Below are positions 1-8,283 of a DNA stretch of 64,000 nt, piece by piece; within the stretch, counting starts at the first letter, position 1; the number at the start of each line of letters is the position of its first letter. The position numbers and the translations under genes were made by a program. Origin of the DNA: Deltaproteobacteria bacterium (lineage in GTDB: Bacteria > Myxococcota_A > UBA796 > UBA2385); the NCBI GenBank assembly GCA_016792625.1, contig JAEUKK010000190.1:33180-97179 (forward strand), given 5' to 3'. The notes below the pieces were generated by a model. The model was not told the origin of the DNA and searched no databases. It saw nothing but the letters and a program-made list of their open reading frames with translations.

Positions 1-2
1 AG

Positions 3-1163
3 CAGGACGACGCGCTGCAGGCTGCCCTCGCGCAGCTGCCCGACGAGGAGCCCGTGCCCGCCGCGCTCCAGGCCCGGACGCGCGCGGCCCTCGAGGCCCG
101 ATCAGCGGTCGCCCCGGGCCGGGCCCCGCGCCGCCCCGCCCCCCGCGGTCGCGCGCCCGCCTGGGCCGCCGCGGGCCTCGCCATTGCGGCCGCCGCCTTC
201 ACGCTGGGCGCCCACCTGGCCCCGCCAGCCCGGGTGCAGCTTGGCGCTGGTCAGCAGGTGCTCGACGGCAAGATTAGCGTCCAGATCGGTGAAGGCACGC
301 TAGACCTCGACGGCCGGGCGCAGATCACCGTGGGCGCGGTGGAACCGGCCGCGACCGCCGCGCGAAGAGCCGAGGCGGAGGTGTCCATGTCCGCTCCCCA
401 GCCCCTCGCCCTCGCCGGCTCCGCCCTCGCCGGCGCCCTCGTCACCTTCACCCTGCTCGAGGGCTCGGCCCTCTGGACCGACGCCGACGGCAGCCGCCCG
501 CTGCAGACCGGCGAGGCGCTGGCGCTCGGGGGACCGGCCAGCGGCGGCCCCGCGGTGCCCTCCACCGGCGCCCGCGCCCCGACCGGCGCCGCTGCGGCCA
601 CGCCAGGCGCTGCGCGCGGCGCGACCAGCCCCGAAGAGCAGATCCGCCGCTTGGAGCTGGAGCTGGCCGCGACCCGGGCCCAGCTCGCCCAGTTCGGCGG
701 CGTGCCCGGCGCCTGGCCCGCCGACCTCGCGCCGGGCTTGCGGCCCGCGCAGCTGCGGCCCTGGGCCGAGGGCCTCGCGGCGCTGCCCGGAGTGCGCAGC
801 GTCGAGGTGGACTGCGAAGAGTACCCCTGCATGCTCACGTTTGAGGCCACGGACCCGGCCGATCCCGACTGGTCAGCGGTGCGGGCGGCGCTCGAGGACC
901 AGCACCCGGCCGTGCCCGAGGGCACCCAGGTCTCGGTGGGGGTCAGCGAGGCGACCATGGAGGACGACGAAGGCAGCGCGCAGAGCACGCTCATCGCCTG
1001 GCTGGCCGACCCGGCCTCTCTGGACGACGCGGTGCGCCAGCGCCTCCACGTCCGCGTGCAGGACCTGCTCGAGGACGCCCACGGCGGCGCGCCGGCGCCA
1101 CCGCTCCCGCCGAGCGAGGCGCCCGGCGCGGCCCGGCACGAGCTGAGCGTCGAGGAGCGCTGA
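3..1163 (+). CDS. Anti-sigma/FecR-like membrane protein, 5' end cut by window
   Basis: The reading frame is open from base 3, so the true start lies outside the window; the first in-window start codon is GTG at 54. The visible N-terminus has a short helical segment with the motif LPDEEPVPAALQARTRAAL, typical of the cytoplasmic part of anti-sigma/FecR-type proteins. A basic stretch and one membrane helix (AGLAIAAAAFTLGAHLA) follow. The next segment resembles a FecR-like beta domain (QVLDGKISVQIGEGTLDLDG). A disordered Pro/Ala linker, a short coiled coil (LELELAATRAQLAQFG) and a C-terminal domain with a Cys pair (VDCEEYPC) complete the protein. Inferred role: signal-responsive inner-membrane regulator, perhaps with a sigma factor gene just upstream. 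It is convergent with the next gene. No enzymatic motif was seen. Confidence 0.6.
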   Translation, partial: QDDALQAALAQLPDEEPVPAALQARTRAALEARSAVAPGRAPRRPAPRGRAPAWAAAGLAIAAAAFTLGAHLAPPARVQLGAGQQVLDGKISVQIGEGTLDLDGRAQITVGAVEPAATAARRAEAEVSMSAPQPLALAGSALAGALVTFTLLEGSALWTDADGSRPLQTGEALALGGPASGGPAVPSTGARAPTGAAAATPGAARGATSPEEQIRRLELELAATRAQLAQFGGVPGAWPADLAPGLRPAQLRPWAEGLAALPGVRSVEVDCEEYPCMLTFEATDPADPDWSAVRAALEDQHPAVPEGTQVSVGVSEATMEDDEGSAQSTLIAWLADPASLDDAVRQRLHVRVQDLLEDAHGGAPAPPLPPSEAPGAARHELSVEER

Positions 1164-1198
1164 GCCCGCGCGCGGAGGTGCGGAGGTGCGGCCAACGC

Positions 1199-2644
1199 TC
1201 AGGCCAGCGCCGGCGCCCAGTGGCTGTGAAAACCCATGGGCACCCGCCGCGGCAGGCGCACGCGAGCGATGGGGCCGGCAGTGACGTCCTGGGCGTCAAA
1301 GACGCGCAGCTCGGTGCGCTGCTCGCGCAGGTCGTTCACGAAGGTGAGCACCCAGCCGTCGTCCTCAGTGGTTGCGCCCGGACGGGGGGCGAAGACGGTC
1401 TCACCGCCGCGCTGGCCCTCGCCGTAGGTGTGGTGCTGACCGACGCCGCTGTCGGTGTCGTAGGCGATGAGGCCATCGAACTGCAGGGTCGGCGCCTTGG
1501 CGATGCGCGGGTGCCAGGCCCGCTTCGTGCGCACACCGAGCCGGTCGTTGTTCATGCGGGGGAACTCGGTGGGCACATCGTCGAGCTGCTCGCCCCGGAC
1601 CGCCCCCGTGCGCAGGTTCAGCGTCCAGCGGTAGAGGAAGGGGTGCAGGCGGAGGAACTCGAGCCGGGGGATCTCCGGCTCGTCCTTGTGGAGGACCCTG
1701 GGGATCGGGTCATCAATACGGCAGGCGAGCAGGGTGACCGTGGGGGAGCCGTCCTCCTCCACCCCCTCCCAGGCGTTGACCGTATGGTAGACGTAGCAGG
1801 CGGGGATCTCAAACCAGCGGACCTCTCCGCCGTGGCGCGGCATCAGCCCGATGCGCCCGGGCCGCTCGTGGTGGAAGCGCACGCGCCGCTGACCGCGGGC
1901 GAGGCGCTCGGGCTCCCACACCATGGGCAAATCGAGCAGAATGGTGTACTGATCGGTGATCGCGATGTCGTGGAAGAGCGAGGGGGCCGGCGTCTCGACC
2001 TCGGCGCGCGCGGTGCACACCCCCGCCGCCGAGACCACCCCGACCTCGAGGAAGGGCCGCCGGTAGGGGTTGTAGTCGAAGAAGATGAGCTCGCCGGTGC
2101 GCGGGTCGACCTTGGGGTGCGCGGCCAGCCCGCCGCCCAGCGTGCCGCCGAAGTCTTCGGGGCCGACGGTGTCGAGCGTCGGCAGGGCGAGCCGGTAGGG
2201 CTGACCGCCCAGCCACCACAGGGCCAGCAGCTTGCCGCCGTGCCAGACCAGATCGGTGTTGGCGGTGTCTTTGTCGGGCATCGGGTCGCCCGGCGCAAAG
2301 GGGCACATGATCCCGGCGCGCAGCGCCCGCCCCGCTTCGAGATCGGCCTGCAGCCCGGCCGTCTGAACGTAGCGGTTGTGGTAAGACGCCCGCCCATCGG
2401 TGATCGAAACGCCGTGCACCATGCCGTCGCCGTCAAACCAGTGGCTCGGCCCCGGCGGCGGGAAGCGCGGGTTTGGGTTGGCCTGCACAAAAGCGCCGCG
2501 CAGGCCCTCGGGCAGGGCGCCGATCACCTCGAGATCGACGTCGTCGCGCTCATCATCGACGCGGGCGTACAGGCCCTCGTCGTAGCTGGCGATGTTGAGC
2601 AGCGGGCGCAGGGCGCTCGGGGCGGGCGGCGTCGGGCTGAGCAT
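1199..2644 (-). CDS. Carotenoid oxygenase (RPE65/CCD family)
   Basis: Non-heme iron dioxygenase that cleaves carotenoids, apocarotenoids or related stilbenes. The protein has the family signature WFDGDGMVHG and four iron-binding His contexts: AHPKVDP, FHDIAIT, YHTVNAWE and GFHSHW at the C-terminus (His 184, 233, 295 and 481, counted from the upstream ATG at 2668). Length (about 481 residues) fits bacterial family members. I choose the ATG at 2644 because GAGGTGCCC precedes it, a ribosome-binding arrangement repeated before other genes here; the ATG at 2668 has GAGG too close. The gene lies 53 nt downstream of the sulfatase-like gene on the same strand, so it may be co-transcribed. A lycopene cyclase at 37.5 kb suggests the cell makes cyclic carotenoids, possible substrates. 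Confidence 0.9.
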   Translation of the reverse strand: MLSPTPPAPSALRPLLNIASYDEGLYARVDDERDDVDLEVIGALPEGLRGAFVQANPNPRFPPPGPSHWFDGDGMVHGVSITDGRASYHNRYVQTAGLQADLEAGRALRAGIMCPFAPGDPMPDKDTANTDLVWHGGKLLALWWLGGQPYRLALPTLDTVGPEDFGGTLGGGLAAHPKVDPRTGELIFFDYNPYRRPFLEVGVVSAAGVCTARAEVETPAPSLFHDIAITDQYTILLDLPMVWEPERLARGQRRVRFHHERPGRIGLMPRHGGEVRWFEIPACYVYHTVNAWEGVEEDGSPTVTLLACRIDDPIPRVLHKDEPEIPRLEFLRLHPFLYRWTLNLRTGAVRGEQLDDVPTEFPRMNNDRLGVRTKRAWHPRIAKAPTLQFDGLIAYDTDSGVGQHHTYGEGQRGGETVFAPRPGATTEDDGWVLTFVNDLREQRTELRVFDAQDVTAGPIARVRLPRRVPMGFHSHWAPALA

Positions 2645-2697
2645 GGGCACCTCGGGGCGGGCCGCCATCCTCGCACAGGGCTGGGCCGGCGCGGCCC

Positions 2698-4773
2698 TCA
2701 GGGCGCGGGCGGCGGCGGGCGGCGCTGGGCCTCGACCGCGGCGGTGGCCTCGTCGAGCAGAGAGCGCAGCACGTCATCTTCGGGAAGCAGCTCGGCCGCG
2801 GGGCGGATCACGCGCTGGGCCTCGGCCGCGCGCCCGACGTCGAGCAGGGCCAAGCAGAGCTGGGCGCGCAGCACCAGATCGGTGGGCGCCAGCCAGAGCG
2901 CCTCGAACATGCCGTCAATGGCGCGCTCTGGCTCACCCTGGGCCCAGTCCACCGCCGCGACCACCAGCCGGGCCCGCGGGTGGCTGGGCATGCGGGTGAC
3001 CGCGTAGGCCGCCTCGGCCTCGGCCCGGCGCAGCTCGCCGCGGGCCAGCAGCAGCTCGGCGCTGAGCAGGGCCACCTCGGCGTGGTCGGGCACCTTGGCC
3101 AAGGCCTCGTCGGCGGCCTGCTCAGCCTCGTCCAGCGCGCCCACCGCGAGCAAGCTGCTGACCTGGCCGGCCATGGCCGCTGCGCTCATCGGATCGGCGT
3201 CCAGCGCGGCGCCAAACCAGCCCTCGGCCTCGGCGTGGGCGCCGAGCGCGCCGAGCAGCTCGGCCACCCGCAGGGCGCGGCCGCTGGACGGCGCGCGGTC
3301 ATAGAGGGCCAAGCTCGCGTTCAGCGCGCCGGGCAGGTCACCTTCGGCGAGCAGCACGCGGGCGTCGAGCTCGGCGGCCCCGGCCGTGCCGGCCATGCCC
3401 GCGTCGAGCTGCTGCAGCAGGGCGCGGGCCTCGCGCACCTGCCCCCGCGCGAGCGCCTGACCGACCCCCCAGGTCAGGGGGATGAGCTCGATGACGTCGC
3501 GCGGGTCGAGATCACCGGCCTCGGCGTGCACATCGCCGCCCAGGTAGCCAAGCGCTGCCAGCGCCTCGACCTCATCGCCCCGCAGGGTGGCGGTGCCCGC
3601 CTCGGCGCCCGCGCTGGCGGCGATCAGCTCCGCCTCCCAATTGCCGATGGCCGCCGCGGCGGCGGCCGACTCCCCCGCGGGGACCGCCGCCTCCTCCTCG
3701 ACCCCCACCCGCCCGCCGGTGAAGGGGTAGCGCGACAGCCGCACGCCCAGGGTCTCGCGCCCCTCGGCGAGCGTCCGCGCCGCGAGGGGGGCCAAGCCGA
3801 GGCTGTAGAGCCCGGTGCGCGCCTCGGACCAGGCCGCGCCGCTGCCGCCGGCTTGCAGCGGCCGGCCCTGCAGCTCGGGGCCGCCGCCGAGCCCGGCCCA
3901 AGCGAGCAGGCTGGGCACGATGTCGACGTGGCTGACGACATCGTCGACGACGGAGCCGATGGGCAGGCCGAGGTCGAGGCCGCGGGCCCGCACGATGAGC
4001 GGCACGCGCAGGGTGCCGTCGTGGAGCAGAAAACCGTGGGTCTGCTCGCCGCCCTCGCCGAAGGCCTCGCCGTGGTCGGCGGTGATCACGACCAAAGAGC
4101 GGGGGTGCTGGGCGTCCCAGGCCTCAAGCAGGCGGCCGACTTGGGCGTCGGCGTAGGCGATCTCGCCGTCGTAGGGGCGCCCGGGGTGGCGCGAGGCCCA
4201 GGGCTCGGGCGGGGCGTAGGGGTAGTGCGCGTCAAAGAGGTGCACCCACAAGAACAAGGGGCGCGCGTCGCCGGCGCGGCGGGCCAGCTCGCCCAGCGCG
4301 TCGTCGACCACGACCTCGGCCGGGCGCTCGTCGCGCCAGTCGAGCACGGTCGGCAGGCGCTCGAGCGGGTCGTGGTAGGCCTCAAAACCTTGGCCAAAAC
4401 CCCAGCGGCGCCGGGTCGGGAAGGCGCTGGTCACCGCCGCCGTGCCGTAGCCAGCGGCGCTGAGGCGCTCGGCCAAGGTGAGCTCTTCGGGCCCGAGGAT
4501 GAAGTCGCCGTTGTCGCGCACCCCGTGGGTCGGGGGGTAGCGACCGGTCATGATGCTGCTGTGGCTCGGGATGGTCAGGGGGCAGGTCGCGTAGGCCCGC
4601 GTCCAGGTCGTGCCCTCGGCGGCCAGCCGGTCATAGGTCGGGGTCTCGGCCTTGGCGTAGCCATAGGGGCCGAGGTGGTCGGCGCGGGTGGTGTCGAGCG
4701 TGATGAGCAGCACGCTCGGCGGCGCCTGCGCGCAGCCGGCGGCGAGCAGGCCGGCCCAGACCGCCCGGCGCAT
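2698..4773 (-). CDS. Sulfatase/alkaline-phosphatase-superfamily lipoprotein with TPR tail
   Basis: The N-terminus is a lipoprotein signal (LLAAGCAQ), placing it in the envelope. Residues about 20-310 are a sulfatase-fold hydrolase: LLITLDTTRADHLG (metal Asp27), ATCPLTIPSHSSIMTG, HLFDAHYPY, and ITADHGEAFGEGGEQTHGF (Asp233, His234, His246). The position of the formylglycine Cys/Ser in true sulfatases holds Thr67, as in phosphatase- or phosphodiesterase-like members, so sulfatase activity is not assured. From about residue 440 to the end are tetratricopeptide-like helical repeats (LALYDRAPSSGRALRVAELL and similar). Its ATG overlaps the stop of the flavin reductase by one base (TGATG), so the two are translationally coupled. 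The exact substrate cannot be read from the sequence. Confidence 0.85.
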   Translation of the reverse strand: MRRAVWAGLLAAGCAQAPPSVLLITLDTTRADHLGPYGYAKAETPTYDRLAAEGTTWTRAYATCPLTIPSHSSIMTGRYPPTHGVRDNGDFILGPEELTLAERLSAAGYGTAAVTSAFPTRRRWGFGQGFEAYHDPLERLPTVLDWRDERPAEVVVDDALGELARRAGDARPLFLWVHLFDAHYPYAPPEPWASRHPGRPYDGEIAYADAQVGRLLEAWDAQHPRSLVVITADHGEAFGEGGEQTHGFLLHDGTLRVPLIVRARGLDLGLPIGSVVDDVVSHVDIVPSLLAWAGLGGGPELQGRPLQAGGSGAAWSEARTGLYSLGLAPLAARTLAEGRETLGVRLSRYPFTGGRVGVEEEAAVPAGESAAAAAAIGNWEAELIAASAGAEAGTATLRGDEVEALAALGYLGGDVHAEAGDLDPRDVIELIPLTWGVGQALARGQVREARALLQQLDAGMAGTAGAAELDARVLLAEGDLPGALNASLALYDRAPSSGRALRVAELLGALGAHAEAEGWFGAALDADPMSAAAMAGQVSSLLAVGALDEAEQAADEALAKVPDHAEVALLSAELLLARGELRRAEAEAAYAVTRMPSHPRARLVVAAVDWAQGEPERAIDGMFEALWLAPTDLVLRAQLCLALLDVGRAAEAQRVIRPAAELLPEDDVLRSLLDEATAAVEAQRRPPPPAP

Positions 4774-5357
4774 CAGGCCTGGCCCGGGCGCAGCGGGGCG
4801 AGCTGGCGGGCAAACACGACGAAGTCGCGCACCTGGGCGGCGATCATCGCGCGGGTGGCGCCGTCTTTGGGCCCGCCGTCGGCGTCGAGGGCATCGCCCA
4901 CGCCGGGCACGAAGACCCGGTTGGGGAACATGAAGGCGTTGCGGTAGCCGAACACCCCTTGGAGCTGCTCAATGGCGCGCAAGGCACCCCAACGCCCCGC
5001 GGCGAGGCCGATAAAGGCCACCGGCCGGCGCTCAAAAGCCACGGGAAAGGGCAGCATGTCGATGAACAGCTTGAGAACGCCGGGGAAGCTGCCATTGTAC
5101 TCGGGCGAGAGCACGACGAGCCCGTCGGCCTTGAGCACCGCCTCGGCAAAAGCTTGGAAACCGGCGGGCTTCTGGGCGTAGGAGCCCGGCGCGAGCAGCT
5201 CGACCGGCAGGTCAGCGAGGTCGAGGAGCTGGGCCTCGACCCCCTCGACCGCGGCATAGGATGCGTGGACGTGGGCCGCGAGCCGGCGGGTCTGGGCGCC
5301 TGGGCGGTTGGTCCCGCAGAGGACAACAATGCGGATGGGTCGGGAGGGCTCAGACAT
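4773..5357 (-). CDS. NADPH-dependent FMN reductase / flavodoxin-fold quinone reductase
   Basis: A 194-residue flavodoxin-like oxidoreductase. The first beta strand and FMN phosphate loop read IRIVVLCGTNRPG (residues 8-20), and the family signature SPEYNGSFPGVLKLFID follows at 84-100. These are diagnostic of the NADPH-dependent FMN reductase/ChrR/azoreductase family. Probable role: cytoplasmic reduction of flavin, quinones, chromate or azo compounds. The ATG at 5357 is the latest start that keeps the first strand; longer open frames upstream are GC-driven. It is the first gene of a minus-strand unit with the sulfatase-like gene (1-nt overlap) and is divergent from the L,D-transpeptidase-like gene. 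Confidence 0.9.
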   Translation of the reverse strand: MSEPSRPIRIVVLCGTNRPGAQTRRLAAHVHASYAAVEGVEAQLLDLADLPVELLAPGSYAQKPAGFQAFAEAVLKADGLVVLSPEYNGSFPGVLKLFIDMLPFPVAFERRPVAFIGLAAGRWGALRAIEQLQGVFGYRNAFMFPNRVFVPGVGDALDADGGPKDGATRAMIAAQVRDFVVFARQLAPLRPGQA

Positions 5358-5433
5358 GGGGCGAGGCTCGCTGCGATCAGGTGGAGAGGCGCTGACCGCC
5401 CCCATAGCGCGCCGCTCCGCCGCCGCGGCCGGC

Positions 5434-6099
5434 GTGAAACGGGCGGCAAGGCGCGCCACCCTCGCCGTGGGCTTGGTCGCGCTGTCTTGCGGGGGCGCGG
5501 CCGAGCTGGCGCGCGCCGCCGGCGAAGAGCTGGGCGCCGCCCTCCCGCCGCCGACCGGCTGCGTGGACGCGCTCTCGGCGCTGCAGGGCGCCGATCCCGA
5601 CCCGCGCTGGGCCTCGCCCCACCTCATCGTCGTGCGCAAAGGCGCCCGCACCTTGCAGCACTTCAAAGCGGGCGCGCCGGCCCACACAGCGGACGGCGCC
5701 GCGCGCTGTTGGCGGGTGGGCCTCGGTTTTGCCCCCGAGGGCCCCAAACAAGCAGAGGGTGACGGCAAGACGCCCGAGGGCTGGTACCGCACGTCCGACA
5801 AACCAGAGTCCAGCTTCGCCCACGCGATCTCGGTGCACTACCCCAACGCCGAGGACGCCGCGCAGGGCCTCTCGGCCGGCCGGATCGACGCCAAGACCGC
5901 CCAGCAGCTCCGCGCCGCCGACAGCGCCGGCGTCCGGCCCGCCCAAGAGACCGCGCTGGGCGGCCACATCCTCATCCATGGGGGCGGCGGGCTGGTGGAC
6001 TGGACGCTCGGCTGCATCGCGCTGGACGACCCGCACCTGCTCGACCTGCGGGCCGGGCTGCCCAAGGGTCAGCGGGCCTGGCTGCGGGTGCTGCCCTGA
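5434..6099 (+). CDS. L,D-transpeptidase (YkuD-fold) family protein
   Basis: Exported peptidoglycan-modifying enzyme candidate. The YkuD-type active site is visible near the C-terminus as GGHILIHGGGG followed by DWTLGCIALDD, with His182 and catalytic Cys194 counted from the GTG start. DWT.GCIAL is the version seen in YafK/DpaA-like members, some of which act as amidases on attached lipoproteins rather than as transpeptidases. The N-terminus is basic, then hydrophobic (TLAVGLVALSCGG), a signal peptide or imperfect lipobox. The start is uncertain. GTG 5434 leaves a 76-nt divergent promoter gap. ATG 5356 has a better ribosome site (GGGAGG) but would overlap the start of the flavin reductase on the other strand. 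The next gene overlaps its stop. Confidence 0.85.
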   Translation: MKRAARRATLAVGLVALSCGGAAELARAAGEELGAALPPPTGCVDALSALQGADPDPRWASPHLIVVRKGARTLQHFKAGAPAHTADGAARCWRVGLGFAPEGPKQAEGDGKTPEGWYRTSDKPESSFAHAISVHYPNAEDAAQGLSAGRIDAKTAQQLRAADSAGVRPAQETALGGHILIHGGGGLVDWTLGCIALDDPHLLDLRAGLPKGQRAWLRVLP

Positions 6100-6875
6100 G
6101 CCCCGGGCTGAGCCGCCGGGCCCTGCTGGCCGGCCTGGGCGGGCTCGCGCTCATCGGCCCGGCCGCCGCGGCGCCCGACCTCGAGCTGCGCACCCTCGAC
6201 CACCAAGGTGACCGCTGGCGCGTCGTGATCGCGAAGCTCGGCGCAGGGGCCGGGACGCTGCGCCTGCGGCTGTTCGGCCAAGCGCCTGGCGCGCCCCGCC
6301 CGCTCACCCTGCACAAGGCCGAGGTCGCGCTGAAGGCGGCCGGCCACCCGCCGCTGGTGTTGACCAACGCGGGCATGTTCCACGAAGGTGGTGTGCCCGT
6401 GGGGCTCCACGTGGAAGATGGTGTACAGTACGCTCCTTTGGTGCGCGGCGGCGGCGAGGGCAACTTCTTCCTGCTGCCCAATGGTGTGCTCTCGGTCGGG
6501 CCGCAGGGCGCCCGGATCGACGACGCCGCGGGCTTCTCGGCGCCGTCGGCGGCGCTCTCGGTGGCCACGCAGTCCGGCCCGCTGCTGGTGCACCGGGGCG
6601 GGATCCACCCCAAGCTCATCCCCAATTCGGCCAACCGGGCGCTGCGCAGCGCGGCGGGGGTGCGGGCCGACGGCGCCTTGGTCCTCGTGATCTCCGACGG
6701 GTTGGTGCGCTTTTTCGACACGGCCACCCTGCTGCGCGACGCGCTGGGCTGCCCCGACGCGCTCTACCTCGATGGCACGATCTCGGGCCTGCGGGCAGAG
6801 CTTTGGCCACAGGACCGGGGCCACCCCCGCGGCTATGGCGGGGTGCTGGCCCTGAACCGCACGGGCGGGGCGTGA
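6096..6875 (+). CDS. Phosphodiester glycosidase (NAGPA/DUF2233) family, probable CTG start, Tat signal
   Basis: The domain (VLTNAGMFHEGG, HVEDGVQYAPLV, NFFLLPNG, ATQSGPLLV, ALYLDGTISGL, GYGGVLAL) is the NAGPA phosphodiester glycosidase fold, which hydrolyses sugar phosphodiesters or acts on exopolysaccharide. The first canonical start in frame, GTG 6225, would cut into the fold. Directly upstream, in frame and without a stop, is a textbook twin-arginine signal, LSRRALLAGLGGLALIG followed by AAA. The only plausible start is CTG 6096, whose last two bases plus the next A form the stop of the preceding gene (CTGA overlap). This mirrors GTGA and TTGA junctions elsewhere in the window. If correct, the product is about 259 residues and exported folded. 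It overlaps the following gene by GTGA. Confidence 0.8.
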   Translation: MSPGLSRRALLAGLGGLALIGPAAAAPDLELRTLDHQGDRWRVVIAKLGAGAGTLRLRLFGQAPGAPRPLTLHKAEVALKAAGHPPLVLTNAGMFHEGGVPVGLHVEDGVQYAPLVRGGGEGNFFLLPNGVLSVGPQGARIDDAAGFSAPSAALSVATQSGPLLVHRGGIHPKLIPNSANRALRSAAGVRADGALVLVISDGLVRFFDTATLLRDALGCPDALYLDGTISGLRAELWPQDRGHPRGYGGVLALNRTGGA

Positions 6876-7924
6876 GCACCGCGCCGCCGGGCGCGCTGCG
6901 GCCCTTGGTGCGCGCGCTGCAGGCGCTGGGCCTGCACGCGGCCGAGCTCGAGGGGCGCTGGGCCCTCCGGCTCGGGCCGCAGACGCCCGCGCTCTCGCTG
7001 CGAGAGCTGGCCGATCCTCCCGTCCCCGTGGACCAAGACCCCCACCGTTACCGGCCGGTGGTCGAGCTGGTCCGCCTCGCCTTGGGGGGCCACCCGCTGC
7101 CCCTGCGCCCGGCCCTGCGCAGCGCGGCGCTCAGCCACAGCGCGGCCCTCCAGGCCGGTGACCCCTTTGGCGCGCCGGTCCGCCACCTGCGCCTCGGCCC
7201 GCGGCTGCTGGTGCGGCCGATGGTCCAGCTCGGCAGCGGCCAGCTCGACGCCACGCCGCTGCTGCACCTCGCGCGCACGCCCCTGCCCGCGGCGCTCGAG
7301 GCCTGGGCCGCGGGCCGCCCCCGCTTGGCCGAAGACGATCCGGCGCGCCTGCTGCTTGAGCCGCCCCGCCCGGGCGCGCTGCGGGTGGGCGCGCGCCTCA
7401 AACGCCTGCCCCCGGACGACGAAGACGCCCTCCTGCACGCTGCGCTCACCTGTGCCACCGCCCCAGAGCGCGGGCCGGGCAGCGGCCTGCTGCACGAGCA
7501 CGCCGGCCCGCTCTCGGTCCGCCCCCTGCGCCGCGCCGCGCCCGATCCGCTGCGGCGCGCGCTGCAGGCCGCCGAGCTCGAAGAGGACCTGCACGACTAC
7601 AACCACGCCCTGCCGACCTGGGCCGAGGCCGACCCGCTGCGCCGGGCCTGGCCCGCCCTGCGGCGAGTCGAGGGGCCCGCGGGCGCGCCGCTCGGGGTCT
7701 GCACCTGGCCCCGGGCCGCCGCGGCGCTGCCCGCCGCCGATCTGTTCGATGTGGAGCTCGGCGACGGCGCCGTGGCGCGGGTCTGGGCCGACGCGGTGCT
7801 CGACGTGCTCAATGACGCCGGGCAGCCAATCCCCGGCACGTGGCCCCCGCGGCTCAGCGTGCGCGGACCCTTCCCCGCTGCGGCCGAGGCGCGGGCGCGG
7901 GCCCAGGCCATCGCCGTCGACTGA
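6872..7924 (+). CDS. Hypothetical protein, 350 aa
   Basis: Function not recognised. The start is the GTG at 6872, which overlaps the previous stop (GTGA), so it is translationally coupled to the phosphodiester glycosidase and the L,D-transpeptidase-like gene. The longer open frame from 6803 runs through the previous gene and is discounted. The protein has no signal peptide or membrane helix and is Leu/Ala/Arg/Pro-rich. Several blocks look like alternating strands with conserved-looking Asp residues (ELADPPVPVDQDPHRYRPVV, LFDVELGDGAVARVWADAV). No catalytic motif was found. Strong GC-rich third positions and operon position support it being real. Confidence 0.65.
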   Translation: MSTAPPGALRPLVRALQALGLHAAELEGRWALRLGPQTPALSLRELADPPVPVDQDPHRYRPVVELVRLALGGHPLPLRPALRSAALSHSAALQAGDPFGAPVRHLRLGPRLLVRPMVQLGSGQLDATPLLHLARTPLPAALEAWAAGRPRLAEDDPARLLLEPPRPGALRVGARLKRLPPDDEDALLHAALTCATAPERGPGSGLLHEHAGPLSVRPLRRAAPDPLRRALQAAELEEDLHDYNHALPTWAEADPLRRAWPALRRVEGPAGAPLGVCTWPRAAAALPAADLFDVELGDGAVARVWADAVLDVLNDAGQPIPGTWPPRLSVRGPFPAAAEARARAQAIAVD

Positions 7925-8283
7925 GCAGCTCGAGCGGAGAAGGGCTCAGGTCGGGCGCGCTCCGCGCCGAACAGGCGGAGCGGGCCAGGCAGGAGGAGAC
8001 CCCAAATTCATCCCCACTCCGCCGGGCCCGCCCCGGAGCTGCTGGCAGGGGGTCCCTTCGGGGGCCCCCTGCTGGTCGCACGAAGGAGAGGCGCCGCACG
8101 CCCCACCGTCCCGGGTATGCCACGCCCGGCCGCGGGAAGTCAAGGGGTCCGGGCGCGGTCACTTCGCCAGGGCGCCCGAAGCAGCGTGGCGAACGGGTGC
8201 CCAGGGGATCGGGGCGGAATAGGCGGCGCCCGCGCGGCGCCGACGCGCTGCACCTCACCCGCCCCGAGGCGACGCAGGCCCCC
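7925..8283 (+). promoter_or_regulatory. Structured 359-nt leader upstream of serS
   Basis: No gene is evident in this gap. It holds three ordered secondary-structure elements. First is an 8-bp stem, CGCTCCGC (7958-7965) with GCGGAGCG (7975-7982). Second is a downstream CTCCGCC (8017-8023) that could instead pair with GGCGGAG (7974-7980), so the two pairings are mutually exclusive. Third is a strong hairpin with 12-bp arms 8045-8056 and 8061-8072 around a TTCG tetraloop. The last has no T-tract. The arrangement resembles an attenuator, but no T-box signature (GGTGGTACCGCG-like) was found. The serS ribosome site is weak (GCAGG then CCCCC before ATG). It could also be a terminator for the upstream operon plus a promoter. 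Confidence 0.4.

Noticed and set aside
2698..4773. Bona fide sulfatase
   Set aside because: The formylglycine-forming C/S-x-P-x-R signature is absent, with Thr in the Cys position and His in the Arg position.
7925..8283. T-box riboswitch, SRP RNA, RNase P RNA or tmRNA ahead of serS
   Set aside because: The T-box motif, the GGAAGGAAGCAGC SRP loop, RNase P conserved blocks and a tRNA-like TTCGAATCC arm were all searched by eye and not found.
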